From positions 1 to 64,000 of the forward strand of contig JAACJO010000016.1 in the NCBI GenBank assembly GCA_013368445.1: a stretch of 64,000 nt of DNA, given 5' to 3'. A program made the position numbers and the translations under genes. Source of the stretch: Leucocoprinus leucothites (Eukaryota; Basidiomycota; Agaricomycetes; Agaricales; Agaricaceae). The notes beneath the pieces were generated by a model that had not been told where the DNA came from, ran no database searches, and was given only the letters and a program-made list of their open reading frames with translations. Of this stretch, positions 10,829 to 24,479 are shown piece by piece (position 1 is the stretch's first letter; the number at the start of each line of letters is the position of its first letter).

Positions 10829-13800
10829 TCAAGAGTATTCAGGAGGTGGGTCTGCAAGGTGACGAACCGACTCGAGCTCCCTCCTCAGTTGCGCAACTTC
10901 TACCCGAAGGTCCCCGTCCCCGTTCGATGACTCTGGTGCCGCCGGGACACTAGCTCTTGGACGATGTAGCACAGAGAAAACAGGATTCAGTCTCCGCTTT
11001 CTACCAACGGGTGCCTGATAAGGTGGAGCTGTCGGAGGTGTTGGCCTCGTGGCTGCTTTCACTTGCGGCAAAATGTGGTTTCGAGACGGAATTTGAGGAC
11101 CGGAAGCAAAAATGGCGGAAAAGGGGCGTGGGCGAATGGGACCGTCATCCCGCTGTGCCTTCCCGCGTCGATACCAAAAGGCACCGAGCAATGCTATGAA
11201 CATTGCACCGACTACGCCACCAACCACACCGCCAACCAAACCACTAGTGGAAGTGTGCTTGTTAGGCGTACTAGTCACGGAGGTCGTTGTAGAGGGGTCG
11301 AACGTGATTTCCATGTTTGGCAGGCTGAAATGCTCAATCAATAGTAATCAATATCTCTCAAAACACACATACTCAAGAGCGAGCAAGCCATATGAAGTTC
11401 CAAATACGGCGCTATGAAGTCCTCTCAGCATGACGAAGCACTCGGAGACAGAAACAGCGCACCTGCCACTTTTTCCAGATAACGATTCACCAGTAGTTGT
11501 ACTATACGTCATTGGTAGCGGAAAATCCGAGGAGTTCTGGAAAATACGTTGATATATTGGGTCTATGAGCTGCGTTCGAACTTCGGGTTTATCACCAGGA
11601 ACAGTTGCTGCAGTTAGGAGCGTCCAGTCTGGAGCTAAAAGTCAGTTGTTGAATTTGAAAGCTTTGGTTCACTGCTTACGAGGATAGACGGTAGCTTGCT
11701 GAGAGCTTTCCAGGCCCAGAGCAAGTTGTGTACCTGGTCGTATTAAGTAAAGAGTGTCAGTTTTATGACTTAATAGAATGGAGATAGGTATATGGAGAGT
11801 TGACCACCTACCATTCTGCTTCTGCCGGTAAAAATCCGCTTGTTTCGTCAGGGTCTGTTGAGCACGAGTTTGAATGAGATCCATGATGCATAAAGTTTGA
11901 GCGTGTAGACATACACTATTGCTGATCAAGTCTGTATTTAACCAGATTGCGTAGAAGAGATTATAAACTAAGCCCCAGGAGTCCAATTCCCCGAAGAGAG
12001 ATACGAGGTGTGTATCTGTCGCAGAAAGCTTTTCCCAGTTCTGTACGAGTTCTGTGGCCTTATCCTGAGATCAAGGACTCAGGCTATCACTCCACTGACA
12101 GATGATACTAAGGAGCTTACCAGATATGTGTTATTGTTAGATCCAAGGGCTTGGTCGATTTTTCCCATTGAATAGACGCCAAGTATGCCCTTGAGGGCCA
12201 GGTCGGATGATCCAATTGCAGAAGATCCATCCATGGTGATAGAGTCTGATGGGGGGTTAAGGGAATTATTGACCAGGAAATCTGCCCAGCGTCTCAAAGT
12301 GGTGCTCTACAAGGTCTTTGAGTGCCACTAATACGACCACAGGAAGACGAAGCTCACGTAACGAGCGCTCAATGATCCGTCGCCTGACTTGACCGCATGA
12401 GCGTAGACCATAATCAACATGCTTCCGCAGTCTGTGATTTTTTGAGCAAGGACGAAATTTCGTAAATAGGTACGCACTGTCCACAGCAAGCCTAGAGGTA
12501 TCGCTTGTGTTTGGGGAGATGGTGGGATATGTAGCTCCTGAGGCCATGTCAGTCAAAGCGGGAAGATCGGGTATTACCACCTAACCTAGGTCTGGAGCTG
12601 CATAAGGCGATGTCGTCTGTGCTTCAAGCAGTGGTTCCAGCATGTCTCGAACGATTGTTGCATTGAAGTATAGAAGGGCAGGGAGGGCCCCGTAAAGGAC
12701 ATCGACTGGGTTCGTACGCCTGAAGTTGGCAGGTTTACTAAGTATAACGTGTACCCGTATGCATAACTGTACTCACGTCGATACCCCCATATCCTTCATG
12801 AATATCTTTACATCCGAAGCATTCAATGTCCCATCCTTGTCTTGGGCAACTGTGATATCCATCGAAGCAAAAATCTGCCTGGTTGCGAGAGATACGATAT
12901 CTGCATATTCGCTGGATATCTGGCTTGCAGCAGAGATAATGTGGGAATCAAGATCGAAACTTCTATCATGAGCACCGGTGAAATTACTAAGGAAGACGGA
13001 GATCTAGAGGGAAGAACATTATGCCGAGGTCCAGGTGGCATGATGCATTAAGATGGACATACAACGGAGCCGATGTCGGAGTACGCTGACCAGAAAAAAC
13101 CCGTGCGGTTCTGAGAGATGCGAGGAAAGGTGAGGAGAGGATCTCGAACTACCCCAACTGCCCATACAACGGGATCCGGTTGTGATTGAGGTGATATTGT
13201 TCCGAGGTCCACGGCATGAGCAAATACTGGCCAATTGCCACTACCCAGAGTCAGTTTCCATGAGAAAATAAAACTGGTGTGCAACCTCTCACCTGTTTGC
13301 TGCTCGAAAGTCGGAGTCTCCCGTGTTGTCTAAGGTTCCGTTTATGGTGAACATTGCACGACACAGGTTCGCACTTGCTGTCTGCCATGTAGACCTGACG
13401 TTCTGCTCAAAGGTCGTTAGAGGCGACGAATTGGGCGTCTTTATGAGAGCATTTGAAATATACCTTTGATGCCGCGTAATAGACGCTCGAATCCTCAGCG
13501 AAATTATCGTTGTCCTGAAACAGCTGGGGTTCTTGACGGGTAACGTGATGATAAACCACTGTATCTTCTTCAACAGTGTCCCACTTCGCTAAAGCTGTCA
13601 CGTCTCTCGCTGCCCACTCTATAAGAGCAGTGAGGCTGGTGTTTTGATAGGAGCTCTAAAAAACGCACCAGCTGAAATGTCACTGTAAATTTGAACTGCG
13701 TGTGGCAACGAGTCATTGAAAGAAAAAGTGTCAATGACCAGATAGGAAAACGGGATTGACTGGCGAACGTAGTCACTAGGCTAATGGCTCCAACATCAGG

Positions 13801-14238
13801 TCATGAAATCGCATTCTCAGAAGGACCACTCCCTGCTTCTACCGGGGTGAAGAAAGTGGCTTTGAAATTCGCAGGGCCGGCTTTGATCCTGAACACAGTT
13901 TTTGTTGGGGTAATGGAGCTGACTACCGTGTTCGCTGCTTCCGCCCCTTCTCCTAACCATTGATACGTATTATCATCGATGCGAACGAGGGAAACCCATC
14001 CTAGTATCTATAGATTTCTGCGGGTCATATCGATAGACTGGGATGCACAACACAGAATATTTACCTTGTCGTCTGTGAAAAACATCGGCCAGTCATTTCC
14101 TGGAGCTCCGCTATTGCGAAACCATGTATTTAAATACGGTGTCTTCACTGCGAGCGGAACGAAAGGGACGCGCAGTGTCGGCTCAGCAGAGGCCAATAAT
14201 GCGCAAGAGAGCAGGACGTGGAAGAAACAGGAGACCAT
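10829..14238 (-). CDS. GtaA-type glutaminase with C-terminal membrane anchor
   Basis: About 17 exons and 860 residues on the minus strand. It starts with a signal peptide (MVSCFFHVLLSCALLASA), followed by FVPLAVKTPYLNTWF, the signature start of the fungal GtaA family (DUF5127, DUF4965, DUF1793/six-hairpin domains). Further family stretches are VRQSIPFSYLVIDTF and SAEWAARDVTALAKW (N-terminal domain), GTISPQSQPDPVVWAVGVVRDP, RADFLVNNSL-type sequence at about 12290, and SDLALKGILGVYSMG, LFYAIWL and DWTLLTAAT near the C-terminus. The family is known to hydrolyse glutamine to glutamate and ammonia outside the cell. The last exon (11308-10829) adds a Thr/Ser linker, one membrane helix (LVGGVVGGVVGAMFIALLGAFWY) and a Pro-rich, Arg-rich cytoplasmic tail with a short coiled coil. 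The enzyme is therefore predicted to be cell-surface anchored. The intron at about 13798-13859 uses a weaker GTAGAA donor. Confidence 0.85.
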
Positions 14239-14360
14239 CTCGGGAAAACTCCGACTCCAGCACGATTTTGTGATTTGCTCAAACGTGTGCTATTTTGTCC
14301 ATGATGCTCCATCAGATTAGTTGTCTACGAATCAAATGCAGAGAGGGAACAACACACCTG

Positions 14361-14376
14361 ATATAAGTATATATAG
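14361..14376 (-). promoter_or_regulatory. TATA-like box upstream of the glutaminase gene
   Basis: On the minus strand the sequence reads ACTATATATACTTATAT, about 125-135 bp upstream of the ATG at 14238. Position and composition suit a core promoter; the transcription start is not known. Confidence 0.45.
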
Positions 14377-15200
14377 TCCCCTTAATGCGTCACCGAGATG
14401 ATGGTATATTTCCATGTGGTTTTTCAATTGCTAGTGGATGGTCCGACTTCTCCCCTGGACAAAGCATAGTCAGTCGCAGTTGAATGATTAACGGACTTTA
14501 GATGTAGCAGAGCGGCTGGCGTGGTGAGAATAATCATCAGTTAATTGATGGTTACCATGATATCCGAGACTTGACCATCGCCACAAACGTGTTTCAAAAT
14601 ATTTTATAGCGTTAGATAAGCCATATATGGTCCTTCGAGATACCCGGGAGGATAAATAAACATTGATGTACTCACACTCTGTGGGCGCCTCTGTACCTTG
14701 GCTATCTGAATATGTCATTGTTGATTATGGCAGGTGCGTTATGCAAAGCTGAACATTGTTGGGCATCTCAAGAACCTGATTGATTGTGCTGATGGTTGAT
14801 ATTTGTCGTCCAGCATGTGATCGATTGCTCGCATCCTCGATTTTCCTCTAAATGATGGAATTATCAAGGATTGTATCAGCTTGTGATGACGGGAGGAACT
14901 GTATCTTAAATGGTGGACTCACCCGTTCGCTCCTGTTCCTCCAGTCCCACGGGTGTTGGATCCAGGGGACTCGGGCAGTATTTCCTAGCATATTCTACAT
15001 ATGGGGAGTGGATCTTGATGTCTCTCATTGACACCGCCTCCAGGGGAGCCGAACGCGCTTTACGAGTGAAGCAAGTCCGTGATCTGGACCTCAGACAGCC
15101 TGAATCGTACCTCTGGGCTCCGCTACGCAATGGACATAAATGTACACAATATCATTTGACCACAATATGAATAAAAATACAGTGTTTACTTCGAGGGCGT
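14377..15200. other. Intergenic, nothing recognised
   Basis: About 0.8 kb between the glutaminase promoter and the end of the beta-glucosidase gene. Two 70-80-codon frames (14488-14718 minus, 14910-15170 plus) have no signal peptide, domain or splice context. Confidence 0.4.
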
Positions 15201-18200
15201 TCAGAGGCCATTCCACTCGAAGCCCTTTTCAATCTTGAGCTTTCCAAGGATCTCTTGTCCTTTTCCAGTACCTTCCTCGCTCGAGAACGCAACCCTGACA
15301 TTATAAACACCATCCTCTACGACCCACGCTTTCTCCCAGTAGGACACACTAAGCCTATCCAAAGCCAAGCTAATCTCTCGGCTCTCGCCGGGTTGAACGT
15401 CCCTAGCCTTTTCGAAGGCACGAAGCTGCCAGCGGGGGTGGGTGAGGTCGGACGTGTCGGGAAGGCCAACGTAGAGTTGGACGACCTGAGAGCCGGCGAC
15501 GGTGCCTGTGTTGGTGAGGGTGACAGTAGCCGTTGCATTGAATTGATCGCCAGAGACAATGGACTCTGAGAGTTTGAGGCTGGAGAGGACGAAAGAAGTG
15601 TAGGACAAGCCATGGCTAGCAATGAAGTTGAATTAGATGACCCGGGGACATAGAGGCGCCAAACACATACCCAAAGGGGAAGATAGGTTTAATATTGCGG
15701 TGTTGGTAGTGTTTGTATCCCTGTGACGAAGTTGAGACAATGAAGAAATGATTGGATACTGGTTTTCTACATACCACAAAGATACCCTCCGAGTAGTGAA
15801 CTTTGCCGTTCTCCGAATGGAAGTATCCATGCGAAGGAACATCCTCGAGTCTCTTTGGAAAAGTTAAGGAAAGTTTACCTGAGGGATTGTGTTTGCCAAA
15901 GATGACGTCGGCAATAGCATCACCAGTAGCGTTTCCGAGGTACCACGCATGAACGAGGGTTGAGATTTCATCCACCCAAGGCATGGTGATTGAAGAGCCC
16001 TGAACAGAAGTCCGTCAAGGGCGATACAATAGATTGATGAAACATGGCGGGCTTACAGAATTGGTCACCACAACAGTGCGAGGGTTCGCGGCCGAGACTT
16101 TCGATATCAGCTCGTCGGTGCGGCCAGGAAGTGCAAGGGTGGTACGATCATAGCCTTCCGTCTCCCAATCAGCGTTGAGGCCGACAACGGCAATGACCGC
16201 ATCGGCTTCCTTGGCCAGGGCAACAGCAGAGTTCATAAGCTCGTCAGAATCTTGAACCTCAGCACCTCCAAGGCGAACACCAGGGTTGCTGATTCATCGC
16301 TCTTGAGCTATCGATTAAAATAGTGAATAAAAAAATGCTCACCTATCCATGATAGCTTCATCCTCGTCGCCGTCAGCAGGGCCACGAACATTGCAGAACT
16401 CGACGTAGATATGGTGTTTCACACCAGCCTTCAATTCAACAATGCCCTTCTCTTCCTCACTACCACAGCCAAAGAAAGCTTCGCCGCGACGTTGACGTGT
16501 CCAGTTGTCGATGACGACCTTGCCGTCAACATATAACTACAGATACTCAGTTAACCGATGATCCGTTCAAGAGTGTTGAATGATCAAACCTTCGCTCTGC
16601 CAGCAGCAGTCAATCCAAACTCGAATTTACAATCATGCTCGCGAGGCTTCAAGAAACCATTAAGACGGAGAGTCCACTTCTTCGTGATTCCCTCGGGATA
16701 GGAAGTGCTAATGAAGAGTCTAGTCTCGTCAATGTACTGAGTTTTGATGGGTTTCTCGATAGGGACAAGGCTATCCTCGCTCTCGTGAGTGTGCCAAGTA
16801 CCCGTCCAACCACGTTCGCCAGGTTCCGTGAACATATCATAGTCGAGAGAGGGCATAGTCTTGAAAGCTAGAACGGATTAAGCATATTTGTTGGGACTTT
16901 CATGAGCGATAGGAGACTCACCTCTAGCACCCTCGCTATAGGTGATCTCTACGTTTGGGTTTACTTCTTTCAAAGCATTCACGAGGCCATCATAAGGTGA
17001 AATAAAGTAAGATGGCTTGAGGGCAGCAGAGCCTCCACCGGATAGAACGAAGGCCTTGGCATTACCACCTACGATCGCGACCTTGTTCAAGGTCTTAGGG
17101 TTGAGGGGAAGGACTTGTTGATCATTCTTCAAAAGAACAATCGACTCCGCGGCGAATTTGCGCATGAGTACATTATCCTCTTCGGAGTCGATGGTACGTT
17201 CAAGACCGTCACCATCGAGAATCTGTCATAAAAAATGAACTCTATTATATGTTGACGGAATGAGTGAACCTACTTCGGGAGCACCCTGAGCGCATTTTTG
17301 GACAAGCTCCAGCACTCGACGAGCACGCTGTTTGATCGTCTTCGGCGTTACTTTGCGAGCTTGGATGGATCGGTTGACGAGATCGAGAGTACGCCATTTG
17401 TTGAGGCCAGGCATTTCCAGATCAACACCAGCGTTAAGCGCGATATCGACGCTGTAGATACCAAACCTGAGGATAGTCCGTCAGTAGTAAGCATACAGGA
17501 ATCATTGAGGAAGCGCACCAATCGCTCATAACCTACCGAGGCCATCATTAGCAAAATATCACAAAAACAAATAGCGTAAGCATACCATCGCGTCCGATTT
17601 CCACTCATCGCGAAGGACCTTTTTGAGAAGCTCAGGATTCTCGCAAACGTGTAGACCATTCATGCGATTATAGCTGAAATCGATATTCAGTAATTGTGAG
17701 CTACCGAAGATCTGGGGCCCACTCACCAAGTCATATAAGCCCAAGGAGAAGAGAATTTTTGTGCGAGCATGAAAGGGAGGAGATAGATCTCCCTCAGAGG
17801 CCTTTCATCAATGATGCTGTCATATCCAAGCCGGTCATTTTCTTTGTCGTTGGCACTATAACGACATTGTCACAGAGAGAGATCATCTGATCAAGACACG
17901 GAACGTACACAAAATGTTTGATGGTTGATCCGATTCCTCCTTTCTGAACGCCGTTGATGTAGGCACCGGCAAGAATACCAGACAGGTAGGGGTCTTCGGA
18001 AAAGCTCTCAAAGCTCTGATAGTGACGTCAGATAGGCTGATCACGATAATCAGTGCAATCATAATCGCTTACTCTTCCTCCGAGAGGGTTCTATTGTGAG
18101 TATAAGTGGGTTGGATGAACACAAGGGTTTTGTGTAGACTCACACGTTGAATGTTACAAGTAGGGGCGAGAACGATGGAGGCGGCTCGCAGTTTTGCCTC

Positions 18201-18592
18201 ACGAGCAAGGAGCTTGAGACCGACTTCCTCGAGAAGTTCGCGATCGAAGGTGGCACCCATTGCCGTCGAAGACTAATGAACGGCGATCTGGTCTTAGTGC
18301 ATAATTGACGATCGTTGAGATCTGAGCTAACCGGGAGACATTTCGCAGGCGTGCCCATGAAGAAATGGTTACCCCGAATACCGTTGGGACCGTCGCTGAC
18401 CTATAGCGACCTCGATCAGATAAACGTTTACAAACGGAAGCAAATGCATACCTTGACAGCGGGCACACCTAGACGCTCGATGGCGTGTGTGTGCCAGAAT
18501 CCGACGCCAGCGCTCAAAAGAATGGCTTCATCGGTAGTCAGAGCTTCGACGACTTTGTCGATGTTGGCGTTGGCAAAATCGGAAGGAGGCAT
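15201..18592 (-). CDS. GH3 beta-glucosidase with PA14 insert
   Basis: Multi-exon minus-strand gene starting at ATG 18592 ([19 protein letters not shown]) and ending at TGA 15201-15203. There is no signal peptide, so it is probably intracellular or non-classically exported. Domain order: GH3 N-terminal barrel ([18 protein letters not shown] followed by [12 protein letters not shown] and [13 protein letters not shown]); the nucleophile motif VMSDW split over exons; VDLEMPG; the GH3 C-terminal domain ([16 protein letters not shown]); a PA14 insert (about 16860-16350, [11 protein letters not shown]...[16 protein letters not shown]...[12 protein letters not shown]); then [44 protein letters not shown], and an Fn3-like end ([19 protein letters not shown]). 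It hydrolyses terminal beta-glucosyl residues; the PA14 insert in this subfamily shapes substrate binding. Catalytic Asp lies on a 14-nt micro-exon (17532-17519). It is intact and lies on the same strand as the glutaminase gene. Confidence 0.9.
17519..17532 (-). other. 14-nt micro-exon carrying the GH3 nucleophile
   Basis: On the minus strand the exon before ends ...DAM at a GTATGC donor. The 14-nt exon GTTATGAGCGATTG sits between a CGGTAG acceptor and a GTGCGC donor, and the next exon starts at 17466 after CCTCAG. Spliced, this gives AM-VMSDW-FGIYS, the canonical GH3 motif. No unspliced reading restores it. Confidence 0.8.
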
Positions 18593-18653
18593 GGTTCAAG
18601 GGGCGGCGTGGTTATGGTATGATAACAAGGAGAGAGAGATGGGAGATAAAACA

Positions 18654-18659
18654 TTTATA
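18654..18659 (-). promoter_or_regulatory. TATA box of the beta-glucosidase gene
   Basis: TATAAA on the minus strand (in GGTATAAATG), 62 bp upstream of the ATG at 18592. Confidence 0.5.
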
Positions 18660-19607
18660 CCCTCGTTGTTCTTATACCTGCACGACCCAGGAGGCTGGAG
18701 AGCAATGAATGCCTGTATTTTTCCGAGGATTAGCCGGTTGGCTTTGCTGGGGAATTATCCGACTTTTTTCCATACTCACCTGATCGAGCCCCTATGAATG
18801 AGGATTCGTCCTCTAGACGCAGGCTTTCGGTCCGTGGGTAGCTTCATCTTTGGTTGCTTTGTAAAATGGCAGAGTAATTTGCCGAACGACGTTCAATCGT
18901 TATGGGTAAACGGCCGCCACGCGTTGGCTCAGGTGGACAATCTTTGTCGGAGGCATTGACAGCTTCCGACTTTGAATCAGGTTACAATCGCTCCAGTGGC
19001 CTACTTATTCAAGACTTGTGAGTATACTTCCATGACTACAAATGGCTATATATTACATACGTATTTCGAGACCACGCTGGTCGATGACGAGCGAACAGCA
19101 AGGACGAGGCGCAGCGTTGGGCGATTGACTACCGAAGTTAAAGCTAACTGTAGGTAGGAGGGATTATTGTGTTCAATGCGAGTAAATGGGCTTGATAGCA
19201 GCTGAAGCTTCAAAAGGGAGGTCGAGTAAATCGTTGCGATGGTCGAGCGCAAACAAATGGTCTATATTCGCACGATCAGACAACGTAGCACAAACGCTGG
19301 GCAAAGAACATCTCACCTTCACTGTGGCATTGTTGGAACTCTGTTTTTTGTCCCCATGTTCCTGAGTCGCGCTACAGAGCGATGTGCACGAATCCCGGCA
19401 TGTGGTAGAAATATGAACACTGGTGCAAAGTAGGACCTCGTGGATCTGGCGGATATGGCGAAAAGCTGCGGGAGAGGGGTTTGCCGAAAGGGTGACCGTG
19501 GAAATGATGGAAGTGCTAAATAAAAACAACAGCACGGCGCCTTCCCCGCAATCGGCTCTAAGTCGAACGACACCCTTCTCGACTCCCAAAGCCCGCAACT
19601 TCTGAAA
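18660..19607. other. Divergent intergenic region between beta-glucosidase and CFEM genes
   Basis: About 1 kb separating a minus-strand and a plus-strand start, so it holds both promoters. A TAAATAAAA stretch lies at about 19516-19524, some 85 bp before the CFEM ATG. Minus-strand frames at 19173-19750 overlap the CFEM gene and show no domain. Confidence 0.45.
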
Positions 19608-20271
19608 ATGATCTTCAATACCAAGCTCACAATCCTCTCTTTTGTTGCTATCGCTGCAGCACAGAGTTCCTCTTCCTCTAGCTCAGCAAGTGCTTCAGGC
19701 AGTGGGAGTACCCCCGTTCCTTCTGGATTTGGTATCACTCGCTGTATCATCGATTGCGTTACACCTGCTGCTACTGCTGCTGGGTGCAGTAGCTTGTATG
19801 TTCTCTCTTTTTCTACTAGTTCCCCAATACTAACAGATAATTTTACGCTCAGTGCTGACCTTCAATGTGTTTGCACCTCGACCCAATTCCAGGACGCAGC
19901 TAGGAATTGTCTTCGGGCCAACTGTACTGGATCTGAAGTGACCACTGCCCTTGGGCTTCAGACTTCACAGTGCTCTGCGCGTATGTATATCTCCTTTCAG
20001 CCAGCCCAATTCTCTGACTCACCTCGTACACTCAGTTATTGGTGCTTCCGGCTCTTCCTCTGCCTCTGGTTCTAACACTGGCTCCAACACTGGCTCCAAC
20101 ACTGGCGGCGCCTCTGCCACTCAAACCTCCCCCACAACCGGTTCCACCTCTGGCTCCAGCTCTGGGGCTGCCACCTCCCCTTCCCAGACGGCTGCTGCGT
20201 CTTCCACCGCTGCTGGAATCTGGGGCCTTGTCGCCGGCATGGTTGGTGCTGCTGCTGCCTTCGCCCTTTAG
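19608..20271 (+). CDS. CFEM-domain GPI-anchored cell-surface protein
   Basis: Three exons, 19608-19795, 19853-19980 and 20036-20271 (183 residues). The signal peptide is MIFNTKLTILSFVAIAAAQ, followed by a Ser run. The CFEM domain spans about residues 43-103 and has the eight cysteines in the family spacing (ITRC, IDC, AGC, LQCVC, RNC, ANC, SQC), including the Asp (SFADLQCVC) that in known CFEM proteins contributes to heme iron contact. A Ser/Thr/Gly-rich linker with Gly-Ser-Asn-Thr repeats follows, then a hydrophobic C-terminus (AAGIWGLVAGMVGAAAAFAL) typical of a GPI-attachment signal. CFEM proteins take part in heme uptake, cell-wall structure or host interaction; the sequence does not say which applies here. 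The gene runs divergently from the beta-glucosidase. Confidence 0.88.
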
Positions 20272-20448
20272 GACTCGATTTACGCTACTAGTTGGAAGTG
20301 TTGTCGTTATTGAGTGAGAGACGTCCCTGCCCAGAACTCCGCCTTAACTGTATACCCTGTGAATGCCGTATTTTTAGTTTATGTCAAAAGAAGCGTGTTG
20401 TACTTATTCGTTGTCGAATAGGACAATACTGCTCCCACGAGTTCCACG

Positions 20449-21790
20449 AACGTCGAGCACTTGTAGCAGGAGCTATCGGTCCCCCGCAGATCTTACTGAA
20501 TTCCGGCATTAGAGATCACGATGAGCTAGAAGCGGTTAGTGTGAAGGCCCTCGTTGATAATCCTAGTGTTAGAAAGAACTCTCACCAGAAACAAATCCGG
20601 ATCTGTGACCGCCAACGAAAGTGCACATGAATTAAATCAAGAATTAAATCCGGCGCCTGAATCGTGACCCAACACCGATTCTACTTATCCAAGAATCAAA
20701 ATCCACAATCGGTTTGATGATGGATCAAGGGCTCTGACCTTGAATTAGAACCAACAAGAACCGAGGAACCTAAAAAAACAATTGAGTTGATGTCTCGTGA
20801 TTTTTGTACGATGCCTAGCTCGTGACGATGCCCCTCGACTCTTCATTGAATCAATTGTCTATTTCATTCCTGGCATGGAACATGTGGTAGGTCACGAATC
20901 AAATGAAGAATTAATCCCGTGGATTGATTCCTTAGTACCTTCGTGACCGGCCACCGAACCGGCCTTGTCTCCAGTGTCTACCGATCAGATTACCACACGT
21001 ATCCACTTCAATACTTCAGACCAGAATACCGAGTCGGTCTGGTCTATCATCTGTCTAATAACAGGCTAGCCCACGTGTCATTCGAGTATTGACACAGATA
21101 CTGCACTTGCGGAATGGAACACGACGGTTACAGGTGCGCTCGCAGTACCAGGACAGTTAACCAACCAGATGATCTGGGTACGCCTCTCCGACGGTATTCT
21201 TTCCTCACTCATACCCGGAGAAGATGAATTCATTGATCCTTCTCCGGGACCGGATTCTCCACATATCGAGCTTTTTCTATCGCGGATAACCAACAATACA
21301 GTGCCTCAAACGAGTGACCCTCCGCCTGGATGTAAGCGATATTTTTGAACTCAACGAAGAGCATGGCTCACATAAACAATTGACATGGCAATTATGCGAG
21401 AGGGAACACGCAGTGCGCAGAGACTCTTTTCAGCGCCAGTGTTCAAGGATATGGTATTCGGTCAAGTATATCCCGCCAGCGATATGACGACAGGTGAGGG
21501 CCTTGATGCTTTCCTCACCGCTACTCTGGGTCCTTACCTGCACGCAGGATGCTCAGTAGCGATGTCGCCTCGTGGTGCGATCTGGTGAGTTTTCGATCCT
21601 TATTATCAGGTGAAAGGTACGACGGGGCTGAGAGTCGTCGATGCATCAGTTTTGGTGAGCTTGCCCGGTTTTGGACTGGTTAGCGCTCATATAAATGGTA
21701 TAGCCGAATATGCCGAGCGGGCACTCACAAGCCCCAGTGTATGCTCATGCCGAGCATGTGAGTGCGATGATTGCGGAGGAGTGGTACTAA
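20449..21790 (+). pseudogene. Decayed GMC (AA3) oxidoreductase relic
   Basis: Plus-strand fragments align with consecutive parts of the intact GMC genes in this window. Fragment one, 20449-20590, is [20 protein letters not shown] and VDNPSVRKN. Fragment two, 21090-21331, is DTDTALAEWN to TSDPPPG. Fragment three, 21385-21660, is AIMREGTRSAQRLFSAPVFKD to [10 protein letters not shown]. The last, about 21710-21790, is PSGH.QAPVYAHAEHVSAMIAEEWY then TAA. The whole N-terminal FAD-binding half is missing. About 490 bp of unrelated DNA sits between fragments one and two, the exon normally holding the NLHPxSRGSV segment is absent, and an in-frame TGA at about 21587 replaces the Gly after the conserved Trp (GAIW-stop-VFDP). 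It lies tail to tail with the intact copy at 22207-24479. Confidence 0.82.
20591..21080. other. Insertion of unknown, hairpin-rich DNA inside the GMC relic
   Basis: About 490 bp with no coding frame separates two relic fragments that should be almost contiguous. Inverted repeats: 20674-20680/20707-20713 (7 bp), 20725-20730/20738-20743 (6 bp), 20890-20897/20941-20948 (8 bp) enclosing 20908-20917/20921-20930 (10 bp with one T-G pair, loop CGT), and 21019-21024/21039-21044. A direct near-repeat of about 25 bp, GAATYAAATSAAGAATTAA-like, occurs at 20629 and 20897. No clear terminal inverted repeat pair or target-site duplication was found, so the mobile-element nature is only suspected. Confidence 0.5.
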
Positions 21791-22206
21791 GGGTTAGGTG
21801 ACTATGTTGCTAGTGGTCCATGCCGTGCTTGTAAGATGTCGAACGAGGGCCCTCATGAATGATGTTGATACCTGACTTCCGAGTTAGCCATCTGAAACTA
21901 GCCCTCGAGAATCAGTAGATTATGATCAAGCCGAGGAACCCTGTTGTGATTAATTTTCCAAGAGCTCCATTTCAAGCACGGAGTGTAGAAAGAATAGGAC
22001 TATCAACTGCGACTAACAAGACTAACGTTCAAGTTTTTTTTCTCTTCCTCTTTTAAGATACTCAATTAACATGCCTGTCCCTGCTAGGACCGTTTGCTGT
22101 GTACTGAACCCAGCGGAAAGAAATGATCGACCTCTGAATAATATAAGTTTACCGAACACACCCAAAATATCTAGCTTCGATTGCCAAATATCGAAGGTCA
22201 TTAAAT
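21791..22206. other. Short gap between the GMC relic and the intact GMC gene
   Basis: About 0.4 kb between two convergent 3' ends. No gene or repeat recognised; it should contain the 3' UTR of the minus-strand gene. Confidence 0.4.

Positions 22207-24479
<2,273 letters not shown>

Noticed and set aside
19173..19750. Minus-strand frames of 141 and 143 codons
   Set aside because: They lie across the CFEM promoter and first exon; no domain, and the CFEM reading has eight conserved cysteines.
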